This document shows positions 6,978 to 13,314 of a DNA stretch of 15,984 nucleotides, piece by piece. Source of the DNA: Deltaproteobacteria bacterium (lineage in GTDB: Bacteria; Desulfobacterota; Desulfuromonadia; Geobacterales; Pseudopelobacteraceae). A model generated the notes under the pieces. The model had not been told where the DNA came from. It saw only the letters and a program-made list of their open reading frames with translations, and did not search any database. How positions within the stretch are numbered: position 1 is the first letter of the stretch; the number at the start of each line of letters is the position of its first letter. Where the stretch lies: contig JAURXC010000080.1 in assembly GCA_030654645.1 (NCBI GenBank), positions 1-15,984 on the forward strand, given 5' to 3'. The position numbers were made by a program, and so were the translations under genes.

Positions 6978-8402
6978 CTACAATTTGAATTGCATGGATT
7001 TTATCTCCAGAAACTCCTCCAGGCCGAATGCCCCTAATTCCCGCCCATAACCGGACTGCTTGAATCCACCGAATGGAGCCAGCAGGTTGAATGTGCCGCC
7101 ATTGATATCCACCTGCCCCGCCTTGAGACGGCGCGCCACTCGTTCCGCCCTCAGCGGATCTCCGGACCATACCGCCGCCGCCAATCCGTAGATGGTGCCG
7201 TTTGCGATACTAACCGCATCATCTTCATCCCGGTAGGCCATGATCGACAGGACCGGACCGAAAATTTCTTCCCTGGCGATGGTCATCTCCGGGGTGACTC
7301 CGCCAAAAACCGTCGGACGGACAAAGAAACCGGTTGTCAGGCCATCCGGCGGTTCCACGCCCCCCAGCAACAATTCGGCCCCCTCAGCGATTCCCCGGCG
7401 GATGTAGTCACGTACCCGCTCCCGCTGAACAGCTGAGACCAGCGGCCCGAGCCGTGTCTGCTCGTTCAGGGGATCATCCGGAGCAAATGCGGCGGCAGCG
7501 GTTACAGCCAGCTCCGCCGCCTGTTGATAGAGCCGCTCCGGCACCAGCAGCCGGGTGTGTGCGGTACAGGTCTGGCCGGAATTGATGAAGCAGGCCGCCA
7601 CGGTCGCCTTGACCGCGGTCGGAAGATCGGCGTCGTCGAGAACAACAGCTGCGGACTTGCCGCCCAGCTCCAAGGTCACCCGTTTGACCGTTCCGGCCGC
7701 CAGTTCCGCCACCCTGCGACCGGCCCGCAGCGAACCGGTGAAGGAGATCAGGTCAACATCCGGATCTTGCGCCAGCTGTTCCCCCACCTCCGCGCCGGTG
7801 CCGGTCAGAAGGTTGAATACTCCGGGCGGAAGCCCGGCTTCGTGGATGATCTCAGCCAGGATAAAGGCCGAGAGCGGCGCCACCTCGCTCGGCTTGAGCA
7901 CCACGGTACAGCCGGCCGCCAGCGCCGGCGCTACCTTGGCAACAGCCTGGTGCAGCGGGTAGTTCCAGGGGGTGATACATACCGCCACCCCGACCGGTTC
8001 GCGCAGCACCAGCGAGTTGCCGATCCGCTCTTCAAAAGCATATTCTCCGAGCAGTTTTACATAGCTTTCCCAGACAGCTACCGGCAGCCCGGCCTGGATT
8101 CGCCTCGATAGCTTGATAGGCATGCCGACTTCAGCGGTAATGGTGCCTGCGATATCGTCTGCCCGCGCCGCAAGCCCCCGCTGGATTTTTGCCAGGTATT
8201 CGGCTCGCTCCGCAATTGGAGCACAGCCCCAGGCTTCCGCCGCTCTCCGGGCGGCAGCTACCGCCTGCCCCGCATCCAAACGGCTGGCGGCCGGTACCCG
8301 GCCGATCAGCTCTTCCGTGGTCGGATTAGTTACTTCCAGATATCCGTTCCCTACAGATGATACCCAGTTGCCATCGATATATAGTTTTTCTTTTACATGC
8401 AT
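6978..8402 (-). CDS. NAD(P)-dependent aldehyde dehydrogenase (non-acylating)
   Basis: This 474-aa soluble enzyme oxidises an aldehyde to the free carboxylic acid. Classical ALDH-superfamily residues are present: N147 in PWNYP, K170 in VLKPSE, the general base E245 in LELGGKS, the nucleophile C279 in SGQTCTA and E379 in EEIFGP. C-terminal GGFKQSGYGRELG (444-456) is typical of betaine/phenylacetaldehyde-type enzymes. It therefore differs in chemistry from the acylating enzyme at 265-1611: it yields acid and NAD(P)H without conserving a thioester. The ATG at 8402 follows GAGGGGGG. It is a single-gene unit with a putative promoter at 8454-8481 and a clear terminator. The substrate is unknown; the alcohol dehydrogenase next door suggests a short aldehyde. 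Confidence 0.9.
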   Translation of the reverse strand: MHVKEKLYIDGNWVSSVGNGYLEVTNPTTEELIGRVPAASRLDAGQAVAAARRAAEAWGCAPIAERAEYLAKIQRGLAARADDIAGTITAEVGMPIKLSRRIQAGLPVAVWESYVKLLGEYAFEERIGNSLVLREPVGVAVCITPWNYPLHQAVAKVAPALAAGCTVVLKPSEVAPLSAFILAEIIHEAGLPPGVFNLLTGTGAEVGEQLAQDPDVDLISFTGSLRAGRRVAELAAGTVKRVTLELGGKSAAVVLDDADLPTAVKATVAACFINSGQTCTAHTRLLVPERLYQQAAELAVTAAAAFAPDDPLNEQTRLGPLVSAVQRERVRDYIRRGIAEGAELLLGGVEPPDGLTTGFFVRPTVFGGVTPEMTIAREEIFGPVLSIMAYRDEDDAVSIANGTIYGLAAAVWSGDPLRAERVARRLKAGQVDINGGTFNLLAPFGGFKQSGYGRELGAFGLEEFLEIKSMQFKL

Positions 8403-8453
8403 AACGCCCCCCTCGTTAATGATTACCTTATTAAGCGCCTAACAGCATCCCGA

Positions 8454-8481
8454 ATAATACCGCATATTTGTTTGCAGGCAA
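8454..8481 (-). promoter_or_regulatory. Putative sigma-70 promoter of the aldehyde dehydrogenase gene
   Basis: The minus strand has TTGCCT (8476-8481) and TATTAT (8454-8459) with a 16-bp spacer, about 50 bp before the start codon. It lies just downstream of the preceding gene's terminator, where a new promoter is needed. It is assigned by eye only. Confidence 0.4.
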
Positions 8482-8503
8482 CCTTATCTGCCAGGCTACC
8501 CGC

Positions 8504-8533
8504 AAAAAAAAGCCGTCCCGGATCGGGGCGGCT
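8504..8533 (-). terminator. Rho-independent terminator after the small CxxC protein gene
   Basis: AGCCGTCCC and GGGGCGGCT form a 9-bp stem (one G-T pair) with a 5-nt loop. On the minus strand the stem runs into eight consecutive T. It lies 37 bp past the stop of the 57-aa gene. Confidence 0.85.
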
Positions 8534-8569
8534 TGTGAGTTCCATTATAAAACGGACGTCTCTGCTTGT

Positions 8570-8743
8570 TTATGCGGCCAATTTTTCTTCCGTGTTAACT
8601 TCCCTGAAAGTTTCTCCATCGTTATTCAGACATTTAGGGCATTCCAGCGCGGCAAAATTAGCGCTTACCGTAATTGGCGTGAAATCTTTTGCCAGGCTCT
8701 GGTAATAACAGATTCCACATTCAAACTTGTCTTTGGATTCCAT
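8570..8743 (-). CDS. Small rubredoxin-like / zinc-ribbon protein with two CxxC pairs
   Basis: This 57-aa gene has an ideal ribosome site (AAAGGAG, 6 nt before the ATG at 8743) and a strong terminator after it. The protein begins MESKDKFECGICYYQS. It holds two metal knuckles, C9-G-I-C12 and C35-P-K-C38, separated by 22 residues, the spacing expected for a rubredoxin-like iron site or a zinc ribbon. The second knuckle (ECPKC) resembles the rubredoxin CPxC element, but the first lacks the usual glycine after its last cysteine and the aromatic core is reduced, so it is not a standard rubredoxin. An electron-transfer or redox role next to the aldehyde and alcohol dehydrogenases is inferred from context. 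A CAAACGTTTG operator about 100 bp upstream suggests control by the neighbouring TetR protein. Confidence 0.8.
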   Translation of the reverse strand: MESKDKFECGICYYQSLAKDFTPITVSANFAALECPKCLNNDGETFREVNTEEKLAA

Positions 8744-8839
8744 GATTTTCTCCTTTGCATGCTGTTGTGGTTGATTTCTGTAAATGTGTCCGTTTCATGT
8801 CAGCATTGAAAATGTGATCAGCAATGACACCTCCCAATC

Positions 8840-8855
8840 AAACAAACGTTTGTTT
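8840..8855. promoter_or_regulatory. Perfect 16-bp palindrome, candidate TetR operator
   Basis: AAACAAACGTTTGTTT is a perfect palindrome in the gap between the tetR gene and the small CxxC protein gene. Its core CAAACGTTTG recurs at 9515-9524 in front of tetR, which strongly suggests both are sites of the TetR protein encoded between them. Confidence 0.65.
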
Positions 8856-8886
8856 TTACGCTATTCATAAAAAAACGGCCGGAGCA

Positions 8887-9477
8887 TTACCTGAGGACCC
8901 CCCGTGTAAAGATATCCATGATATGACGGATAAGCTGTTCATCACGCTCCGGAGCGTGATCGACCAGCTCGGCCGTTGCCGGTTCCAACAGAAAATAGAA
9001 ATTGATCATCCCGGCCAGGGCCAAAACCGTATCGGTGGGATTCAGGTCATCCCGGAACTTCCTGTCGGAAAGCCCGTCGGCAAATGTATCCAGAAGCATC
9101 TGCACGACCCTCTTGATCGCCGGTTTTATGATCGTCTCGAAGCAAGCGGTCGGATTGGTTAGTTCACTGGTATAGAAGCGGAGCAGGTATGGATTTCTGC
9201 GGTAACGTGAAACCGTGGCGCGAACATAAAGTTCGAATTTCTGGAGCGTGTCAATCTCCATCTGCTCGATCTCTTCCAGCTTTCCCAAGATGGCGAACTG
9301 TTCGGTCAGCACCGCGGCATACAGCCCTTCCTTGCCACCGAAATAGTACGAGATCATGGAAAGGTTGACGCCGGCCGCGCTGGCCAGCTCGCGTACGCTC
9401 ACGCCGTTCAGCCCTTTTGCGGCAAACAGCGGGACCGATGCTGCAATCAGGTTTTTTCGGCAATCGTTATCAGCCAC
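8887..9477 (-). CDS. TetR/AcrR-family transcriptional regulator
   Basis: This 196-aa one-component repressor has an N-terminal TetR DNA-binding domain: a helix-turn-helix at about 28-47 (VRELASAAGVNLSMISYYFGGKEGLY) after the typical FAAKGLNGVSV. The C-terminal helical ligand/dimer domain is variable, and the ligand cannot be inferred. The start chosen is GTG at 9477, with GGAGGA 7 nt upstream, giving the usual short tail before helix 1. An ATG at 9513 exists but has no ribosome site and would abut the operator. With the GTG start, the palindrome at 9514-9525 lies 37-48 bp upstream, well placed for autoregulation. The same core palindrome lies downstream at 8840, in front of the small CxxC protein gene, its probable target. 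Confidence 0.88.
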   Translation of the reverse strand: MADNDCRKNLIAASVPLFAAKGLNGVSVRELASAAGVNLSMISYYFGGKEGLYAAVLTEQFAILGKLEEIEQMEIDTLQKFELYVRATVSRYRRNPYLLRFYTSELTNPTACFETIIKPAIKRVVQMLLDTFADGLSDRKFRDDLNPTDTVLALAGMINFYFLLEPATAELVDHAPERDEQLIRHIMDIFTRGVLR

Positions 9478-9513
9478 AAAGATTTCCTCCACAAACAGGA
9501 TATCGGTTATCAT

Positions 9514-9525
9514 TCAAACGTTTGA
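9514..9525. promoter_or_regulatory. 12-bp palindrome upstream of tetR, candidate autoregulatory operator
   Basis: TCAAACGTTTGA is a perfect palindrome sharing the 10-bp core CAAACGTTTG with the site at 8840-8855. It lies 37 bp upstream of the preferred GTG start of the TetR gene. Confidence 0.6.
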
Positions 9526-9545
9526 TCAGTTTTAAATATACTCTT

Positions 9546-9590
9546 AAAAACATGAAATGCGAACCATTATTTCGGTTCGCATTTCATGTT
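9546..9590 (-). terminator. Perfect 17-bp stem-loop, terminator of the SHOCT-protein gene
   Basis: AACATGAAATGCGAACC and its exact reverse complement flank an 8-nt loop. On the minus strand the stem is followed by a T run (TTTTTAAGAG). It lies about 45 bp past the stop of the SHOCT-domain gene and before the tetR promoter region. The stem is unusually long and perfect for a terminator. Confidence 0.7.
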
Positions 9591-9635
9591 GAATATATCG
9601 ACCAGCCAAAAGACTACTAAAACATGGACACCACT

Positions 9636-10445
9636 CTATATACCGTTCAATATTTCCAGGCGCTTGGCCCGGTATTCATCTTCGGTTATCAGCCCCTTCT
9701 CCTTGAGCTCTTTGAGTATGATGAGCCGTTCGGCCGGTTTGCGGACCTCCTCGCTTCGCTTTGCCGGTTGCACAGCTGCAGCCGGTCCAGCCGCCTCCTT
9801 TTTCTCGACAACGGCTGAAGGCACGACCGGTGCCTGCCAATCATCTCCGAAAGCCAGCCAATCCCCGCGCACAAGCGGAGTATCCGTCAACAGCGTCCAC
9901 TCCCCGCTGGCCTGTTTCTGCCTGCTGCCGGGTGTAAATGGCGAGAGGCGACGGTCCTCGCGTTCGTTGACATCCTTCTGGACCAGGCCGACAATCAGGT
10001 TGAGTTTGCCGGCCTTAAAAAAGACCCGTCCGGTGGTAACCCTGGGGCTCTTGGCAAGACCGTACAACGCATCATGCAGTCCAAAAACCGCGAACACCAC
10101 ATCCTGGCCGGGAGCTGCCTGTTTAAGGGCTTTTTGCAGATGTGGCGCCAGAACCTGTATCGCTGGCGCGGTAAAAAGCGGACCGGGCTTTTCGCTATCC
10201 GCAAAACGGACTTTTATTGAAGCAAGTATCGAGGTGAGCCTGTCCAGCGAAAACTCGGCGGGGTGATCATTGGCAGCGATCCGCGTATTCCCGTCGGAAT
10301 CCTGGCGTTCCAGAGCCACGAACTGGTCGCGACTCTGCCAGAGTTCGTTCCGCGCGTCGGCAGTCCGTGCTGTTACGGTCAATAACAGGACTGCAGCAGT
10401 TGCAAGCCAGAGCAGGACAATTTTTCCAGAGACGCGCGTTTTCAT
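9636..10445 (-). CDS. Exported protein with C-terminal SHOCT domain, function unknown
   Basis: This 269-aa protein has a cleavable signal peptide (positively charged MKTRVSGK, hydrophobic core about 9-25, likely cut after TADA at residue 31), so it should reach the periplasm or envelope. The middle region (about 60-205) is not recognised. A low-complexity Ala/Pro/Lys/Glu linker (about 208-238) leads to a SHOCT module (240-269: LIILKELKEKGLITEDEYRAKRLEIL), a short helical motif found at the ends of many oligomeric bacterial proteins. The start at 10445 is preceded by GGGAGGAAAC; an upstream ATG at 10514 would fall in the preceding terminator and hide the signal peptide. It stands between terminators, so it is probably monocistronic. 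No link to alcohol metabolism can be shown. Confidence 0.8.
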   Translation of the reverse strand: MKTRVSGKIVLLWLATAAVLLLTVTARTADARNELWQSRDQFVALERQDSDGNTRIAANDHPAEFSLDRLTSILASIKVRFADSEKPGPLFTAPAIQVLAPHLQKALKQAAPGQDVVFAVFGLHDALYGLAKSPRVTTGRVFFKAGKLNLIVGLVQKDVNEREDRRLSPFTPGSRQKQASGEWTLLTDTPLVRGDWLAFGDDWQAPVVPSAVVEKKEAAGPAAAVQPAKRSEEVRKPAERLIILKELKEKGLITEDEYRAKRLEILNGI

Positions 10446-10488
10446 GTTTCCTCCCGTTGAAACTTCAGATCCGATCTTGCCTGTTTTG

Positions 10489-10527
10489 AAAAAAGGAAAC
10501 AGGGACACCAGCAAGTGCCCCTGTTCC
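10489..10527 (-). terminator. Rho-independent terminator of the porin operon
   Basis: On the minus strand GGAACAGGGGCAC pairs with GTGTCCCTGTTTCC (13 bp, one G-T pair and one bulged T) around a 6-nt loop, and is followed by TTTTTT. It lies 33 bp past the stop codon at 10560, closing the three-gene unit. Confidence 0.85.
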
Positions 10528-10559
10528 AGTCCAATATTCCAATCCCTGATACTATACCA

Positions 10560-11090
10560 TCAAAAAGGAAGTTTGCCGTATCCCATCAGACCGAATGCGG
10601 GCGCCAGCAGACAGGTGAAGCTAAGGACGATGAACATGGTGGCGGCGACCTTGGGGTTGATCTTGCCGTAGGTCACGCCGGTTACGGTAAAACAGATCAC
10701 GACAAACGTCAGGTTCATGAATGCCAGATAGGGAACTACATCGATAAACGACTTGCCATCCGGTTTAACTCCGCCGCCGGTTGCATATAAAAATGCATAT
10801 ATAGCGCATACTATCCCCACCAGCAGCGCGCCGTTTCCAACGGTACGCAGATCGGTGACACCGGTCATGAGAGCGTGACCGGTCTGCAGGTACAACACGC
10901 CGAACACAAACAGCAACCCGGCGGTGAAGGGATCGGTAAAGACCGCAGCCTGAAGGGTCGCGCCGATCACGACCAGTATACCGACAACAGAACTTACAAA
11001 ACCGGTGCTTTTTGCCTCACCGTAACCCAGAAAAAACATACCTACCGGAATCCACATAATACTGATCAATACAAGCAGAGCTAACGTCAT
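10560..11090 (-). CDS. Small six-helix inner-membrane protein, AmiS/UreI-like channel candidate
   Basis: This 176-aa protein is almost entirely hydrophobic, with six likely membrane helices at about 2-22, 29-50, 55-74, 85-103, 118-139 and 148-168 and only short loops. Length, helix count and general pattern resemble the AmiS/UreI family of small-solute (urea, amide) channels, but no diagnostic motif was verified, so the family call is tentative. The acetate-transporter (SatP/YaaH) motif NPAPLGL is absent. The ATG at 11090 follows AGGAGG at 6 nt. It is the last gene of an operon with a DUF4242 protein (51 bp upstream) and a porin, which suggests a role in moving a small neutral solute across the inner membrane. 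The substrate is unknown. Confidence 0.75.
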   Translation of the reverse strand: MTLALLVLISIMWIPVGMFFLGYGEAKSTGFVSSVVGILVVIGATLQAAVFTDPFTAGLLFVFGVLYLQTGHALMTGVTDLRTVGNGALLVGIVCAIYAFLYATGGGVKPDGKSFIDVVPYLAFMNLTFVVICFTVTGVTYGKINPKVAATMFIVLSFTCLLAPAFGLMGYGKLPF

Positions 11091-11141
11091 TGTCTTCCTC
11101 CTGAATTAAATTACAGTCCCGCAAGGGGAGCAAAGGGATAC

Positions 11142-11414
11142 TTATTCGGCTGTGGTCGGATCAATCATGGTTCGCACTTCGGCAACGCTGTTGGCCGGGA
11201 AGCCGCCTTGCTTGGCATGCTCCAGCACCATTTCCTTGTTGGGCGCGATATAGATGCAATAGATCTTGTCATCGGTCACAAAGCTCTGTACCCACTGTAT
11301 CTGCGGGCCCAGTCCCGAAAGCACGCTGCATGACTTCTGTGAGATCGCCTGCAAGGTTTCAGCCGGCAACTGTCCGGCGCCTGCAAGTTCACGTTCGATC
11401 ACATATTTTGGCAT
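11142..11414 (-). CDS. DUF4242 domain protein (possible metal-binding, SCO4226-like)
   Basis: This 90-aa cytoplasmic protein is a single DUF4242 domain. Diagnostic stretches are MPKYVIERELAGAG (1-14), the central GPQIQWVQSFVTDDKIYCIYIAP, and the end GGFPANSVAEVRTMIDPTTA. A Streptomyces member of this family (SCO4226) has been described as nickel-binding; whether this one binds metal is not known. AAGGAG lies 6 nt before the ATG at 11414. It sits between the porin (33 bp) and the small membrane protein (51 bp) in one transcription unit. In that setting it may be an accessory or metal-sensing partner of a transport system, but no function can be assigned. Confidence 0.85.
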   Translation of the reverse strand: MPKYVIERELAGAGQLPAETLQAISQKSCSVLSGLGPQIQWVQSFVTDDKIYCIYIAPNKEMVLEHAKQGGFPANSVAEVRTMIDPTTAE

Positions 11415-11447
11415 GACAATCTCCTTTATTAAATTATGCCCGGACGG

Positions 11448-12674
11448 TTACCAGTAAAACATGGTCCCAAGTGCAAAAGCGTTGGAGTGCTGCTTGGCTC
11501 CGTCCATCCAGGTGTTCTGAGAATAGATATACTCTGCTACGAACTGGGTGAACTTGTTCAGGTTGTAAGTGATTGTAGCAACAGCGGCTTCCTGATTTTT
11601 CATGGCGATGAAGGTTGCCCCTTCCGTGTCGTTTTTCTCCTGGCGAGACTGGCCATAGTTGGCACCAATCATGACCGATGGGCTCAGTTTGTAAGTAGCC
11701 TGGAGCAGATAGCCCCAGTGCAGGCGTGTTTTGCCGTTTTCATCAGCAGCGGAATTAGGAAGGACGTTACCGTCCTGAGCACTGAGCATCCCCAGACCTC
11801 TGCCGACATAGCCGGATCCCAGCAGGTTCAGTCCGCTGAAACCGACTCCCAAACCGTAAGCGGCGCCAATGGATTCGTCGTTGCTATTGCCGGTTGCACG
11901 GGGTGCGGTCTGATACAGACCGGAGAGCCAGGCCTGTGTCGTTGTGGCGCCGATTTTACCGGCATAGGAGACCTCGGCCTCGACACGGGGTGAGTTGGTC
12001 TTGCCGGTATTGGCAGTGATCTTGTACGGTTCGGCAACTTCCAGAGCGACCTTGACGCCAGCCATGTCAGGGGTGGTATAGCGGATCTGGGGACCGAATC
12101 CGGTGTAGAGATAACCGTATCCGATATGTCCCAGGTTCACGGTGTTGGCACGCGAACCTACAACACCGGACGTCAGCAGGGTCATGTCGGTCAGGATGTT
12201 CTTGCCCTGGTACAGGTTGAGGGCGCGACCGGCAAGCAGTTCGCCGTAGGCGCCTTTGGCGGTGTAGAATATTTCACGGAAATCAATATTGCCGCCGGTG
12301 TTAAAGCGTGTATCGTTTTGATTTTGAATACTTGGATAGATACCGATCCGGACGGTAGAATCGACACCATTGGTGGTCGGCGCCTTGACGTTGAAAGCTA
12401 CAACCGAGGGCAACAGGCCTACACCTATGCCGAAGCGCTGGTTATGCTCACTCGTGGAAGCGTTATCGAGGAGGCTTGCAGCACGGGTGAAGCCGGCAGG
12501 GGTATTCGGCAATGGTGTAGTGGAGTGGTAGTAGGAAAACACGTCCACAATACCGTCCGTACTGAGCTGCCAGCCATTTTCGCCGCCGATTACAAACGCA
12601 GCATTACATGGACTGCTTGTTGCCACCGTAACCGCTGTTACTACACCTAATGCAAGTAATGTCGCTTTTTTCAT
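11448..12674 (-). CDS. Outer-membrane porin (beta-barrel)
   Basis: This 408-aa protein has a signal peptide (MKKATLLALG..., likely cut after SSPCNA at residue 25). It continues with alternating short amphipathic strands rich in Gly, Tyr, Asn and Thr, without long hydrophobic helices. It ends ...FALGTMFYW, with the C-terminal aromatic residue needed for barrel assembly. The N-terminal QLSTDGIVDVFSYYH and internal GAYGELLAGRALNLYQGKN match the layout of Gram-negative general porins (Porin_4-like). The start is ATG at 12674 after GAGGGAGAG; an in-frame ATG at 12695 would only prepend seven residues to the signal peptide. It is first in the porin-DUF4242-membrane protein operon, whose strong sigma-54 promoter lies about 258 bp upstream. 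This implies inducible rather than housekeeping expression. The permeating solute is unknown. Confidence 0.88.
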   Translation of the reverse strand: MKKATLLALGVVTAVTVATSSPCNAAFVIGGENGWQLSTDGIVDVFSYYHSTTPLPNTPAGFTRAASLLDNASTSEHNQRFGIGVGLLPSVVAFNVKAPTTNGVDSTVRIGIYPSIQNQNDTRFNTGGNIDFREIFYTAKGAYGELLAGRALNLYQGKNILTDMTLLTSGVVGSRANTVNLGHIGYGYLYTGFGPQIRYTTPDMAGVKVALEVAEPYKITANTGKTNSPRVEAEVSYAGKIGATTTQAWLSGLYQTAPRATGNSNDESIGAAYGLGVGFSGLNLLGSGYVGRGLGMLSAQDGNVLPNSAADENGKTRLHWGYLLQATYKLSPSVMIGANYGQSRQEKNDTEGATFIAMKNQEAAVATITYNLNKFTQFVAEYIYSQNTWMDGAKQHSNAFALGTMFYW

Positions 12675-12931
12675 AAGTTCTCTCCCTCTGTTCAATAAAT
12701 TTGAAATTTAACGTCAAGCTCTTTCCACTGCGGTACATCCGACTTCCGACAACTAGTGTTCCGACCCCATCTGTCCAGCCAATCCTGCCGCTCCTTTCCG
12801 TAGTTGGCATATTTATTTCGAACATGATGTCCGTGCGCGACAATTAGAATCCAAGATTTAAATCAGCCTGGCCCAACAAAAATCAATAGGGCCAAAACCA
12901 ACGGAATCCCCCACTCCGCTGACGAGCAGTC
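12675..12931 (-). other. Long untranslated leader of the porin operon
   Basis: If transcription starts at the sigma-54 promoter (12932-12947), the porin mRNA has a leader of about 245 nt. No convincing gene lies in it. It holds a small stem (TGGCCC...GGGCCA, about 12868-12894) and three GTCGGA repeats (about 12737-12767). No known riboswitch class was recognised. Confidence 0.4.
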
Positions 12932-12947
12932 TGCAACCGTGGTGCCA
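12932..12947 (-). promoter_or_regulatory. Sigma-54 (-24/-12) promoter of the porin operon
   Basis: The minus strand reads TGGCACCACGGTTGCA. It matches TGGCACG-N4-TTGCA at all but one specified position, with GG and GC 10 nt apart. It is the best -24/-12 element in the window. The predicted start is near 12921. Confidence 0.8.
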
Positions 12948-13091
12948 AAAATAAAACATTGGTTTTTTTGTTTAATTTCAATAGGATATGGATATACAAA
13001 TCTTCATTGATTCCAGGAGCAGATATGGCGCATAATTGGACATATGATTTATATAGCTGTAATTACGTGGCATTTTGGTAATGAGGAAGAG

Positions 13092-13108
13092 TTCTACACC
13101 GTGGAGAA
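13092..13108. promoter_or_regulatory. 17-bp inverted repeat between divergent sigma-54 promoters, candidate activator site
   Basis: TTCTACACCGTGGAGAA is a dyad with 7 of 8 arm positions matching around a central C. It lies about 112 bp upstream of the plus-strand -24 element and about 145 bp from the minus-strand one, so a single site could serve both promoters. A likely binder is the response regulator encoded at 15686, but the AcoR-like protein is also possible. Confidence 0.45.
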
Positions 13109-13219
13109 TAGTCACATAACCGGCTGTAAGCAGAGAAACAAGCACGTTGCCGGGTATTTCAAAATAAATTTGCTTAAAATTGAAAAATAGAAGAAAAATA
13201 TAAAACTTGGTTTTGGATT

Positions 13220-13235
13220 GGGCACGAGCATTGCT
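13220..13235 (+). promoter_or_regulatory. Sigma-54 (-24/-12) promoter of the ADH2-kinase-regulator operon
   Basis: GGGCACGAGCATTGCT has GGCACG and TTGCT elements with GG and GC exactly 10 nt apart; only the first consensus base differs. The predicted start is near 13246, giving a leader of about 70 nt to the ATG at 13315. It faces away from the porin promoter across an AT-rich region of about 270 bp with no credible gene. Confidence 0.75.
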
Positions 13236-13314
13236 TATAAATGTATACGTTTCCGGGCAGAGCCCCCACCTCAGCACGGGTTATTAGAAGATGTTCAGCC
13301 GCGAAAGGTATGTA

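Noticed and set aside
8478..8493. Possible -24/-12 element upstream of the non-acylating aldehyde dehydrogenase (TGGCAGATAAGGTTGC)
   Set aside because: The GG-GC distance is 11 instead of the required 10, and a sigma-70-like pair overlaps it.
8820..8835. Possible -24/-12 element upstream of the small CxxC gene
   Set aside because: GG and GC are 10 nt apart and the -12 box is TTGCT, but the -24 half (GGGAGG) keeps only the GG.
12604..12843. 79-aa open frame in the porin leader
   Set aside because: It has no convincing ribosome site, overlaps the porin signal-peptide region in another frame and has an unremarkable sequence.
12978..13277. 99-aa open frame on the minus strand in the divergent promoter gap
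   Set aside because: It has no family resemblance and lies in AT-rich DNA across the plus-strand sigma-54 promoter and the inverted repeat; regulatory DNA is a better explanation.
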